The notes below the pieces were generated by a model. That model searched no databases. It saw only the letters and a program-made list of their open reading frames with translations, and was not told the origin of the DNA. Both the position numbers and the translations under genes were made by a program. Positions 34,660 through 42,498 of a DNA stretch of 64,000 nucleotides are shown piece after piece (position 1 is the first letter of the stretch; each line of letters starts with the position of its first letter). Source of the DNA: CAZYFH01 sp965249175 (GTDB taxonomy: Bacteria; Acidobacteriota; Vicinamibacteria; Vicinamibacterales; UBA8438); contig OZ252227.1 of the NCBI GenBank assembly GCA_965249175.1, positions 3,286,001 through 3,350,000 on the forward strand, written 5' to 3'.

Positions 34660-36477
34660 GTGACGCTCATCCGCTGGGCCCTCTCATTTCTCCAGCCGTA
34701 TCGTGTCCGCGTCGCGGCGATCGCGGCGCTCTCGGTCCTGGGAATCGGATTGACCGCGCTGGCTCCGTGGGCCCTCAAGCTCATCGTCGACAACGTGCTC
34801 GGCGGCCTCCCCTTCCCCGACTTCATCGTCGCGCTCGCGCCGGGCCTAGCCAACGCGCGCCCAGTCGTCGTCCTCGTGGTCATCGTCGCGGCGGGCCTCG
34901 CCGTACAGATTGCGAACGAGCTGGTCCGCCTGATCCACACGCAACTCCAGGTCGGGATGGGCCAGCGCATCGTCTACGACCTGCGCGCGCGACTGCTCGC
35001 CCATCTGCAGGCGCTGCCGCTGAGCCATCACGTCGAAACCCGGTCGGCCGATGCCGTCTACCGGCTGGATGCCGACGCGTACTGCGTGGACGACCTCGTC
35101 ATGGGCGGTGTCTTTCCGTTGGCGCTCGCGGGGCTCCATCTGGCCGTGATGTTCGTCATCCTCGTGTCTCTCGACATGACGCTCGGTCTGTTGGCACTGG
35201 CCGTCATGCCGTTTCTGTACGTGTGTCTGCGGTACTACGCGGCGACGATGACCGATGGGGCGGAGCGCGTGAAGGCGCTCGAATCCACGCTGCTCGAGCG
35301 GGCGTTCGAGATCCTCCGCTCCATCGCAGCCATCAAGAGCTTCGTTCGCGAACACCATGAGCTCGCGCGGTTCTCGACATCGGGCCGCGCCACGATGCGC
35401 GCGCGACTCCAGCTCACGTGGCAGGAGTCGCTCTTCTCCGTCAACGTCACCGCCATCACGCTCGCGGGCACCGCGCTCGTGCTGATCGTGGGGGGATTGC
35501 ACGTCCTCGACGGGACACTGACGGTCGGGTCGCTGCTCGTCGTCATCGCCTACCTGGCCGCCGTCTACGACCCCGTCTCCGAGATCGCGCGCACCACCGG
35601 ATCGCTTCGCCAGGCCCTCGTCAGCGCCAGACGTGTGCGGGAGATCTTCGCGTTGACGCCAGAGACGGTGGACGCCCCTGACGCCGTCGACGCGTCGCGG
35701 GTCGTCGGCCGCGTGCGGTACGAGGACGTGAGCTTCTCCTACGACGGCGAGCGGACCGTGGTCAACGACGTCAGCTTCGATGCCCAGCCCGGCGAGTTGG
35801 TGGCTTTGATCGGACCGACCGGAGCCGGCAAGACGACGCTGGCGAACCTGATCCCGCGTTTCTTCACACCGTCTGACGGTCGCATCATGATCGACGACGT
35901 GGACATCACCCGGTATTCACTGAGATCGTTGCGCCAACGGATCGCGCTGGTGCCACAGGATCCAGTGCTCTTCACCGGCACGATCGCCGACAACATCCGT
36001 TACGGCCGGCTCAGCGCGTCGGACGCGGAGGTGGAGCAGGCCGCGCGGGCCGCGCATATCGACGACCTGATCCGACGTCTCCCGCAGGGCTACGACACAC
36101 CGGTCGCCGAGGATGGCGGCACGCTGTCGGGCGGCGAGCGCCAGCGCCTGGGGATCGCGCGTGCCTTGCTCAAGAACGCCCCGATCCTCATCCTGGACGA
36201 GCCGACGTCGGCAGTCGACGCGATCTCGGAAGCCGCGGTCTTCGACGCGTTGCGCCGGCTCCGGGCCGGCCGCACCACCATCGTCATCGCCCATCGGTTG
36301 TCGACGATTCGCGATGCCACGCGCATTCTGGTCATGGATCGAGGACGGCTCGTCGCCCAGGGTACGCACGACGCCCTGATGGGGTCGAACGAGCTGTATC
36401 GACGCATGTGTGCACACCTGTCCGTCGGCCAACCACTCGACGCACCCGTGGTCGTCGACGAGTTGTTGCGCGCGTAG
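34660..36477 (+). CDS. ABC exporter, fused permease-ATPase
   Basis: A 605-residue half-transporter. Six TM helices occupy residues about 15-310. The nucleotide-binding domain has Walker A GPTGAGKTT (385-393), Q-loop VPQDPVLF, signature LSGGERQRLGIARALL, Walker B ILILDEPTSA and H-loop IVIAHRLST. This is the MsbA/lipid-exporter type. GTG start at 34660. A glycosyltransferase starts 10 nt after the stop, and the next genes overlap each other, so the exporter probably serves the product of this glycosylation and deacetylation operon. Confidence 0.93.
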   Translation: MTLIRWALSFLQPYRVRVAAIAALSVLGIGLTALAPWALKLIVDNVLGGLPFPDFIVALAPGLANARPVVVLVVIVAAGLAVQIANELVRLIHTQLQVGMGQRIVYDLRARLLAHLQALPLSHHVETRSADAVYRLDADAYCVDDLVMGGVFPLALAGLHLAVMFVILVSLDMTLGLLALAVMPFLYVCLRYYAATMTDGAERVKALESTLLERAFEILRSIAAIKSFVREHHELARFSTSGRATMRARLQLTWQESLFSVNVTAITLAGTALVLIVGGLHVLDGTLTVGSLLVVIAYLAAVYDPVSEIARTTGSLRQALVSARRVREIFALTPETVDAPDAVDASRVVGRVRYEDVSFSYDGERTVVNDVSFDAQPGELVALIGPTGAGKTTLANLIPRFFTPSDGRIMIDDVDITRYSLRSLRQRIALVPQDPVLFTGTIADNIRYGRLSASDAEVEQAARAAHIDDLIRRLPQGYDTPVAEDGGTLSGGERQRLGIARALLKNAPILILDEPTSAVDAISEAAVFDALRRLRAGRTTIVIAHRLSTIRDATRILVMDRGRLVAQGTHDALMGSNELYRRMCAHLSVGQPLDAPVVVDELLRA

Positions 36478-36487
36478 GCCCAGCCTT

Positions 36488-37609
36488 ATGCGGATCCTCT
36501 TCGCCGGCATCGTCGCGAGGTATCCGTTCGGCGGTGTGGCATGGTGCTCGCTCATGTATCTCATCGGTCTCCGGTCACTCGGACACGAGGTCTTCTACAT
36601 CGAGGACACCGGCGAGGCCATCTACGATCCGGAGCGCAACGCGATCTCGCCTGATCCGTCCTACGGCACGCGCTATCTGCAGGAAGTGCTCGAGCCGTTC
36701 GACCTCGGCGATCGATGGTGCTTCGTCAACCATGACGGGACGTATCACGGTCGGTCGCACGATGACGTGCGGTCCTATTGCGCCGATGCCGACCTGTTCG
36801 TCAACCTCTCCGGCGGATCGTGGTTCTGGCGTGATGAATACGCGCGGATCCCGCGGCGCGTGTTCGTCGACTCGGACCCGGTCTTCACCCAGCTCGCCAT
36901 CGCCAAGGGCGTCGCGTGGTATGTCGACTTCTTTCGGCAGTTCGATCACCTGTTCACGTTCGGCGCCAACATCGGGACACCGGCCTGCGACGTGCCCACC
37001 GGCGACTTCGCGTGGGAGCACACGTGGCAGCCGGTGACCACGGAGCTCTGGCACACGGAGGCGCCCCCGGTCGGCGAGAAGTTGACGTCGGTGATGACGT
37101 GGAAGACGGAGAGCTTCGCCGACGTCGACGGCGACAAGGACCGAGAGTTTCTTCGGTTCATCGACCTGCCGAGTCGGATGCCCGAACGCTTCCAGCTCGC
37201 GGTGAACGGCCCGATGCACCTGCTCCGGGAGCACGGCTGGTCACCGGTCGAGGCAATGAAGATATCGCGCACGCCCTGGGACTATCGGGACTTCATCCAG
37301 CGGTCGTGGGCGGAATTCGGTATCGCCAAGCACGCCTACACGGCGCGGCGCTCCGGGTGGTTCAGCGACCGCACGGCATGTTACCTGGCAGCGGGGCGTC
37401 CCGCCGTCGTGCAGGACACGGGGTGGACCGCACATCTTCCCTCTGGCACCGGCCTCATCGGTTTCGACACTCCGGACGAGGCACTCGCAGGGCTCGAGTG
37501 TCTCGCCAGTGATTATCCTCACCATGCAGGGCGCGCGCGAGAGATCGCCCGTGACTGTTTCGAAGCCGCACGGGTGTTGCCAACGTTCCTGGACAGGGCC
37601 TGCGCGTGA
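36488..37609 (+). CDS. Glycosyltransferase (CgeB-like / GT-B fold)
   Basis: A 373-residue protein. The N-terminus MRILFAGIVARYPFGGVAWC looks like a GT-B donor-binding Rossmann start. The C-terminal half has FGIAKHAYTARRSGWFSDR and CYLAAGRPAVVQDTGWTAHL, as in CgeB-type or DUF-family glycosyltransferases. The acceptor and sugar are unknown. ATG at 36488 is chosen because it starts the Rossmann strand; a longer in-frame start at 36410 lies within the ABC gene. It overlaps the next glycosyltransferase by 4 nt. Confidence 0.75.
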   Translation: MRILFAGIVARYPFGGVAWCSLMYLIGLRSLGHEVFYIEDTGEAIYDPERNAISPDPSYGTRYLQEVLEPFDLGDRWCFVNHDGTYHGRSHDDVRSYCADADLFVNLSGGSWFWRDEYARIPRRVFVDSDPVFTQLAIAKGVAWYVDFFRQFDHLFTFGANIGTPACDVPTGDFAWEHTWQPVTTELWHTEAPPVGEKLTSVMTWKTESFADVDGDKDREFLRFIDLPSRMPERFQLAVNGPMHLLREHGWSPVEAMKISRTPWDYRDFIQRSWAEFGIAKHAYTARRSGWFSDRTACYLAAGRPAVVQDTGWTAHLPSGTGLIGFDTPDEALAGLECLASDYPHHAGRAREIARDCFEAARVLPTFLDRACA

Positions 37610-38685
37610 CGACCGCCGCCGAGGTGCCGGCAGTCCTCCCCGATGGGCTTCGTATCGCCGTGGTGGCGCCGGTCGCGCAGTCGGTTCCACCCGATCGATC
37701 GGGCTCGATCGAGTCGCTGACGGCGCTCCTCGTCGACGGCCTGGTGGCCCGCGGTCACGACGTGACGCTGTTCGCCACCGGTTCGTCGGTCACGACCGCG
37801 ACACTGCACGCGATCTACCCACGCGGATACAACGAGGACTCCTCGTTGTGGCCGTGGGACCTGTGTGAGCTGTTCAACCTGGCGGCCGCCGTGGAACGAG
37901 CCACGTCCTTCGACGTCATCCACTACCAGGCCGAGTATTACCCGATGTCGCTGGCCTACGGACGGCTCTCCCCAACACCCATTCTTCAGACGCTCCACCA
38001 TGCGCCCACGGCACCGGAGGTCGCGCTCTGGTCCCGGTATGCGGACGCGCCGTTCGTCGCGGTATCCGCCGCGCAAGCGCACCAGCTGGCCGACCTCAAC
38101 GTCGTGGCCACGATTCACCACGCGGTCGATACCAGCACCTACATGTTTCGAGAGCATCCTGACGACTACTTGCTTTTTCTCGGCCGTTATACCGAAGGCA
38201 AGGGCGTGTTGGCGGCGATCGACGTCGCGCGGCGCGTCGACATGCGGATCATCCTGGCCGCGGCCGAGAACGAGTACTTCCGGACCGCGGTCGCACCGCT
38301 CGTCGACCAGCGCCAGGTGATATCGAGAGGCGAGGTCGACCTTGCCGCCAAGGTGGATTTGCTCGGCGGTGCCCGGGCGCTGCTCTACCCGATCGCGTCG
38401 GGCGAATCCTTCGGCCTCGTCCTGGCCGAAGCGAACGCGTGCGGCACGCCGGTGGCAGCGCTCGACCGTGGCGCCGTCGGCGAGATCGTCGATGACGGGG
38501 TAACGGGTCGCGTGTTTGGCTCACTCGACGCACTCGTTGAGGGCGTGCCGGGGGTGCTCGCGCTGGACCGCGCAGGTGTCCGGGCGCGCGCCATCGAGCG
38601 GTTCGGGGTCGACCGGATGGTGGACGCCTATGTCGAGGTCTACAGGCGGCTGGTGGCCGCGACGCGGCGGGAACGAATCGCGTGA
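37606..38685 (+). CDS. GT4-family glycosyltransferase
   Basis: A 359-residue glycosyltransferase of the GT-B, GT4-like type. It has IAVVAPVAQSVPPDRSGSIE near the start, the mid-domain LLFLGRYTEGKGVLAAIDVA, and the donor-site EX7E region ASGESFGLVLAEANACGTP. GTG start overlaps the preceding stop (GTGA). GT4 enzymes transfer a sugar from a nucleotide-sugar to an acceptor. The operon continues directly into a PIG-L deacetylase, a known partner for GlcNAc-type sugars. Confidence 0.9.
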   Translation: MTTAAEVPAVLPDGLRIAVVAPVAQSVPPDRSGSIESLTALLVDGLVARGHDVTLFATGSSVTTATLHAIYPRGYNEDSSLWPWDLCELFNLAAAVERATSFDVIHYQAEYYPMSLAYGRLSPTPILQTLHHAPTAPEVALWSRYADAPFVAVSAAQAHQLADLNVVATIHHAVDTSTYMFREHPDDYLLFLGRYTEGKGVLAAIDVARRVDMRIILAAAENEYFRTAVAPLVDQRQVISRGEVDLAAKVDLLGGARALLYPIASGESFGLVLAEANACGTPVAALDRGAVGEIVDDGVTGRVFGSLDALVEGVPGVLALDRAGVRARAIERFGVDRMVDAYVEVYRRLVAATRRERIA

Positions 38686-39488
38686 CCACCCACACCTCTC
38701 CGAATGACCTGGCCGGGCGTTCTCTGCTCGCCGTGTTCGCCCACCCGGACGATGAATCGCTGGCATCGGGAGGACTCTTGGCCTGCTGTGCCGACCTCGG
38801 TGCGACGGTCATGCTCCTGTGCGCCACCCGAGGCGAGCACGGGCAGGGAGAGGGCGACCTCGGCACCATCCGAGCCGACGAGCTACAGGCAGCCGCGCAC
38901 GTCCTCGGGGTCGGCACACCAGACATCCTCGGATACGAGGATGGCATGCTGCCGTGGGCCGATCGGGCGCAGCTTCAACGCGACATCGGCACGACCATCC
39001 GTCGCCGCCGCCCCGAGGTCGTGGTGACGTTCGACGAGGACGGCCTCTACGGACATCCCGATCACATCGCCATTCACGAAGACGTCACGGCCGCGGTGGC
39101 CGCGCTGTATGGCACCATCCCGGCGCTCTACTACGTGACGATGCCGGCGGGAGGCATGCGCGCGGTCGTCGACCACGCGGCAATCGCGGTCCCATCGAGC
39201 GCGGGCGGACCGCTCCGCGCGATCCTGGGTATCGATGACGCCGACGCCTTCGGAGCGGTCGCGCCCCCGCCGTCGCTCATCCTGGACGTTGGTCCCTACG
39301 CGGCCCGCAAGCTCGCCGCGCTCGAGTGCCACGCGTCGCAGATGCACGGCTGCGCGCTGCTGGCGGTCTCGGACCGCGACGCGGCGCGCTTCCTTGGCAC
39401 CGAGCACTATCGCCGGGCCGACGTTGGCTCCCGCGGCGACGCGTTCATCGAGCACCTCACCACACGCCACACCCCGATCGATGCGTGA
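38682..39488 (+). CDS. PIG-L family deacetylase
   Basis: A 268-residue zinc-dependent de-N-acetylase. The motif AHPDDESLASGG (His21, Asp23, Asp24) is the metal and catalytic site, and GLYGHPDHIAIHEDV carries the other His ligand. PIG-L/LmbE enzymes remove N-acetyl groups from GlcNAc-linked substrates, as in mycothiol, bacillithiol and GPI biosynthesis. Coupled upstream to a GT4 glycosyltransferase by a 4-nt overlap, and downstream overlapped 8 nt by a methyltransferase. The GT plus PIG-L pair resembles thiol cofactor pathways, but no cysteine ligase (MshC or BshC) is nearby. Confidence 0.92.
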   Translation: MTTHTSPNDLAGRSLLAVFAHPDDESLASGGLLACCADLGATVMLLCATRGEHGQGEGDLGTIRADELQAAAHVLGVGTPDILGYEDGMLPWADRAQLQRDIGTTIRRRRPEVVVTFDEDGLYGHPDHIAIHEDVTAAVAALYGTIPALYYVTMPAGGMRAVVDHAAIAVPSSAGGPLRAILGIDDADAFGAVAPPPSLILDVGPYAARKLAALECHASQMHGCALLAVSDRDAARFLGTEHYRRADVGSRGDAFIEHLTTRHTPIDA

Positions 39489-40755
39489 AGCGCTCCTCGA
39501 CCTCCTGCGCTGCCCGTATTGCGGCACGCGGCTCTCGGTGGTGGACAACGACGCCCTCGCGCGTACCGACCACGATATCGCCTCCGGCGTGCTCGGCTGC
39601 GAGTGCTGCGCGTTTCCGGTGGTCGAGGGGATCCCCGTCCTCATCGCGGACGACGCGACACGTGACGCCATGCACGCCCTCGAGGCCGGCCGACACGAGG
39701 AGGCGCTGTTCCGATTGCTCGGTGTGTGGCGGGACGAGCCACGCGCCACGGCGTTACGGGCGCTGCTCGCGCGCGACGTCCCGCTCACCTATCGCGACGC
39801 GCTCGCCATCCTCTGCCTCGACGCGGAAGGCGCGTGCTTTCTCTACCGCTTCTCCGATCCGACGTTCGTCGCCGCCGAAGCGCTGGTCCAGGCGCTCGGC
39901 CAGCACCCCTCGATCGCGCACGGACGGTCACTGGATCTCTGCGGGGGATCCGGACATCTGACCCGGGTCCTGGCCGGTCTGCCCTCTGCCGCCGGCGCCC
40001 CGCAGCGCCGGGCTGAGGGCGGACCGATCGTCGCCGACGTCGCCTTCTGGAAGCTCTGGCTCGCCACCCGCGTGACGGCGCCCGGTTGCACGGCGGTCTG
40101 CTGCGACGCCAATCATCCGCTTCCGTTCGTCGATAGCGCGTTCTCCCTCGTCGTACTCTCGGACGCATTCCCGTACATCTGGCACAAGCGGCTGCTGGCA
40201 GGTGAGATGACGCGGCTCGCCGCGCCGGACGGCGCGATCGTGATGCCGCATCTGCATAGCGCGCTCGGCGACAACGTGTCCGCCGGCGATACGCTCACGC
40301 CGGCGGCCTACGGGTCCCTCTTCTCGCGCCAGCAACCACGGCTGTTCAGCGACGAGGTGCTGCTGACACAGGTGCTGGACCAGCGCGTGGTAGACCTCAC
40401 GCAGTCCGTCACCGCGACCGAGATCGGCAGCGACCCGGCCTTCACACTCGTGGCGAGTCGTGACGACGACCTCTTCAGGCGCTACGAGGTGGCGGAGCCA
40501 GGGCGCGTGTCGGGCGCCCTGATCGTCAACCCTCTCTACCGCGTCGAGCGGCGCGGCGGCTCATCGGTGTTGACGCTCACCTTCCCCACGCCGGAGTACG
40601 CGGAGGAGTTCGCGAATTGCACCCGCTATCTGCCCGACACCGTCACCGTCGAAGCCGACCTCACCGGCCCCATCGAACCGGCGATGCTCGGGTCCGCGTA
40701 CGAGGAGCTGCGGCGGCGGCGTATCGTGCTCGACGCGCCGCCGCACTATTGTTAG
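39481..40755 (+). CDS. Zinc-ribbon (Trm112-like) SAM-dependent methyltransferase
   Basis: A 424-residue protein. The N-terminus LLDLLRCPYCGTRLSV and LGCECCAFPVVEGIPVL is a Trm112-like zinc ribbon. From about residue 145 a Rossmann-type methyltransferase follows: SLDLCGGSGHLTRVL, CCDANHPLPFVDSAFSLVVL and the post-motif HKRLLAGEMTRLAAPDGAIV. It methylates an unknown substrate and is the last gene of the exporter operon. The C-terminal 120 residues (YRVERRGGSSVLTLTFPTPE) are a further domain I do not recognise. Confidence 0.8.
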   Translation: MREALLDLLRCPYCGTRLSVVDNDALARTDHDIASGVLGCECCAFPVVEGIPVLIADDATRDAMHALEAGRHEEALFRLLGVWRDEPRATALRALLARDVPLTYRDALAILCLDAEGACFLYRFSDPTFVAAEALVQALGQHPSIAHGRSLDLCGGSGHLTRVLAGLPSAAGAPQRRAEGGPIVADVAFWKLWLATRVTAPGCTAVCCDANHPLPFVDSAFSLVVLSDAFPYIWHKRLLAGEMTRLAAPDGAIVMPHLHSALGDNVSAGDTLTPAAYGSLFSRQQPRLFSDEVLLTQVLDQRVVDLTQSVTATEIGSDPAFTLVASRDDDLFRRYEVAEPGRVSGALIVNPLYRVERRGGSSVLTLTFPTPEYAEEFANCTRYLPDTVTVEADLTGPIEPAMLGSAYEELRRRRIVLDAPPHYC

Positions 40756-40978
40756 CTACGCGACGCCGAGTCGCCACGACGCTTCCATCGAAGAAACCCG
40801 ACGCGCCGACACCCTCGCATCATGATCATCAACGTCATCGTCGTCCTCACGGCGGCCGTCGCCGCCGCGTACGATTAGGCTGCCGCGTTGCAGCCCGCGG
40901 ACGGACAGGCCCCTGACCGAGCACTCACAGCAGTCGACCCCGCAGGCGTACGGCAGCGCCCCGTGCTATCCGGAGCTC

Positions 40979-41584
40979 GTGGGCATCGGTCTGGTCGGCG
41001 CGGCACACGTCGGGATCGAAGTGGCGGCGTCCGAGACGGTGGCGCTCCGGTTCAGCGGCGGGGGCGCGGCCGTGATTCTCGGCTATGTGGTCTGGAGAGC
41101 CCGAGCCAGCTCCAACGCTCTTCGCGCCTGGGGTCTGCGGCACGACAACTTCTGGCTCGCCCTCCGCGCCCAGCTCGTGCTAGTGACAGTGGGCGCCGCG
41201 GCAATGGTGGGGTTCGGGATGCTCGCCGGTTCCGTCGCGCTGCCCTGGGGCTTCTGGCTCACACTTGCGCTCTACCCGATCTGGGGCACCATGCAGCAGT
41301 TTGCCCTGCAGAACTTGATCGCGAGGAATGTCGCTGGGCTGGTCTCGCATCCCGCCGCCGTCGCGGGAGTGTCGGCGGCGTTGTTCGCAGCATCGCACGT
41401 GCCCCGTTGGCCGCTGGTCTCGCTGACCCTGGTGTCGGGCTTCTTCTTCACGCTGGTCTACAGACGCGTGCCCAACCTGTGGGCCGTCGGCATCGCCCAC
41501 GGCGTCCTCGGCGCGCTGGCCATCTATCTGGTATTGAAGGAAGACCTCGGTCGCGCGATCTGGCGCGTCGTCGCCGGACCGTGA
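40979..41584 (+). CDS. CPBP (CAAX-like) intramembrane protein, glutamate-less variant
   Basis: A 201-residue membrane protein with about six helices. The characteristic first motif reads PIWGTMQQFALQNLI (CPBP proteases have EExxxR), so both Glu are Gln, a known non-proteolytic-looking variant. A SALFAASH and IAHGVLGAL motif follow, with conserved His. The start is uncertain: GTG at 40979 gives the shortest version, and the frame stays open upstream to before 40913, where a CTG preceded by GGACAGG could start. The 222 bp upstream of 40979 hold no other gene that I recognise. Confidence 0.75.
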   Translation: MGIGLVGAAHVGIEVAASETVALRFSGGGAAVILGYVVWRARASSNALRAWGLRHDNFWLALRAQLVLVTVGAAAMVGFGMLAGSVALPWGFWLTLALYPIWGTMQQFALQNLIARNVAGLVSHPAAVAGVSAALFAASHVPRWPLVSLTLVSGFFFTLVYRRVPNLWAVGIAHGVLGALAIYLVLKEDLGRAIWRVVAGP

Positions 41585-41593
41585 CCGTGGCCG

Positions 41594-41914
41594 TCATCCA
41601 GCCAAGTCCAGCTCCTGCCGAAGCCGCTCGGCTAGCCATTGGCGGATCAGGGTCTGGTACGGCGTCGACTTCATCACCGCGATCTTGCGCACGGCCTGGA
41701 TCTGTACCGGATCAAGCTTGATCGAAATGTTTTGCAGGCGACGCGGTCTGCCGCCGCTGAGAATCCGTTCTCGCAGGTCTTCGGTCAAGGTGAACTCCAC
41801 GGGCCGCTCTTGGAGGTCACGAAGAACACCCCGCTTGTCGCAATACGCCGCTGCAGGAGCCGCCCCGCTCCCGTCCGTCCAAAGAGGGGGCCCAATAGGC
41901 GGATCTCCCGGCAA
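41594..41914 (-). CDS. CopG-like antitoxin, orphan, with doubtful N-terminus
   Basis: A 106-residue reading frame. Residues about 23-106 (CDKRGVLRDLQERPVEFTL and RRLQNISIKLDPVQIQAV, PYQTLIRQWLAERLR) match CopG/BrnA-type ribbon-helix-helix antitoxins. The first 22 residues lie in a proline- and glycine-rich stretch containing a hairpin (CCCGGC-AAA-GCCGGG at 41907-41921), so the true start was probably lost or lies inside. No toxin gene is found beside it, since the next region is a decayed RAYT and REP hairpins. Convergent with the CPBP gene. Confidence 0.6.
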   Translation of the reverse strand: MPGDPPIGPPLWTDGSGAAPAAAYCDKRGVLRDLQERPVEFTLTEDLRERILSGGRPRRLQNISIKLDPVQIQAVRKIAVMKSTPYQTLIRQWLAERLRQELDLAG

Positions 41915-41945
41915 AGCCGGGGGTCTCCCCCGCTTGCGCTCGCTC

Positions 41946-42321
41946 TCATTGTTGCGCGGATTTGTGGCGCCACACTAGCTGAGGATAGCCACCGCTGCTC
42001 GGGCAGTACGTAGCGCAGGCCTTTAGGCCTGCGAGGCGGTTCAACAACACGTACGACGCCACGCTGGCCGTGTCTTCCTCTCCGCGCAGCACCCGTTCGT
42101 AGTAGCCACCTTGCCACAGGTCGACCTGGAACAGACGACGACGGCAAAACCCACTCCGCTGTTGGAACCGAGACACAGAGCGCCGCGCGCCGCATCTGCG
42201 GGAGGACGGATTCGACGACGTCATCCGCAGCGAAGTGGTGCCGGCGTCTGTATGTGCACAGTGTGAGGAAATAGCGGTTGAAACCCGTGTAAGTGAAGCT
42301 GGGGAGGCGCAGGGGTCTGCG
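41946..42321 (-). pseudogene. Decayed REP-associated tyrosine transposase (RAYT) with a REP inside
   Basis: Two frames on the minus strand together recreate a RAYT. The N-terminal part (RRPLRLPSFTYTGFNRYF and LTLCTYRRRHHF) is in one frame. The C-terminal part (RFQQRSGFCRRR, LWQGGYYERVLRGEED, SYVLLNR) is in another. The central section with the HUH motif (usually HVHLLV) is missing, so there is an internal deletion of about 30-40 codons with a frameshift. Just after YVLLNR, where intact proteins read NPVRAGL, the sequence reads RLAGLKACAT, which is the translation of a REP hairpin (42014-42033) embedded in the gene. Not functional. Confidence 0.75.
42014..42033. repeat. REP hairpin embedded in the RAYT pseudogene
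   Basis: CGCAGGCCT-TT-AGGCCTGCG, a perfect 9-bp stem with a 2-nt loop. It is the same stem as the second hairpin at 25828-25847. It lies inside the coding region of the transposase relic. Confidence 0.85.
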
Positions 42322-42375
42322 GTTCGCCACGACGCCCACATCGCAAGATGCGTGCCTGTGCGATCCAAGCGAGAT

Positions 42376-42456
42376 GGCGGGGCTGAAGCCCCGCCCTACG
42401 ACGGGAATGACACTACGAGCGACCCGTACGTCGTAGCGCGTGGCTTCAGCCGCGCG
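42376..42456. repeat. Two REP hairpins upstream of the RAYT relic
   Basis: GGCGGGGCT-GA-AGCCCCGCC (42376-42395, perfect) and CGCGTGGCT-TC-AGCCGCGCG (42437-42456, one mismatch). Between them are CTACGACGGG and CCCGTACGTCGTAG, so the pair is inverted relative to the arrangement at 25.8 and 34.5 kb. The sequence 42322-42375 shows no gene. Confidence 0.8.
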
Positions 42457-42498
42457 ACCCACGATCCGATGCGATCCGGCGCGCGACTTCGGGGACGG

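Noticed and set aside
38682..39488. Mycothiol or bacillithiol synthesis
   Set aside because: GT4 plus PIG-L fits partly, but no cysteine ligase (MshC/BshC) or inositol/malate-specific gene is in the window, and an ABC exporter and extra methyltransferase do not match those pathways.
40822..40878. 19-codon reading frame MIINVIVVLTAAVAAAYD
   Set aside because: Short hydrophobic peptide with no supported ribosome-binding site; could be real but cannot be shown.
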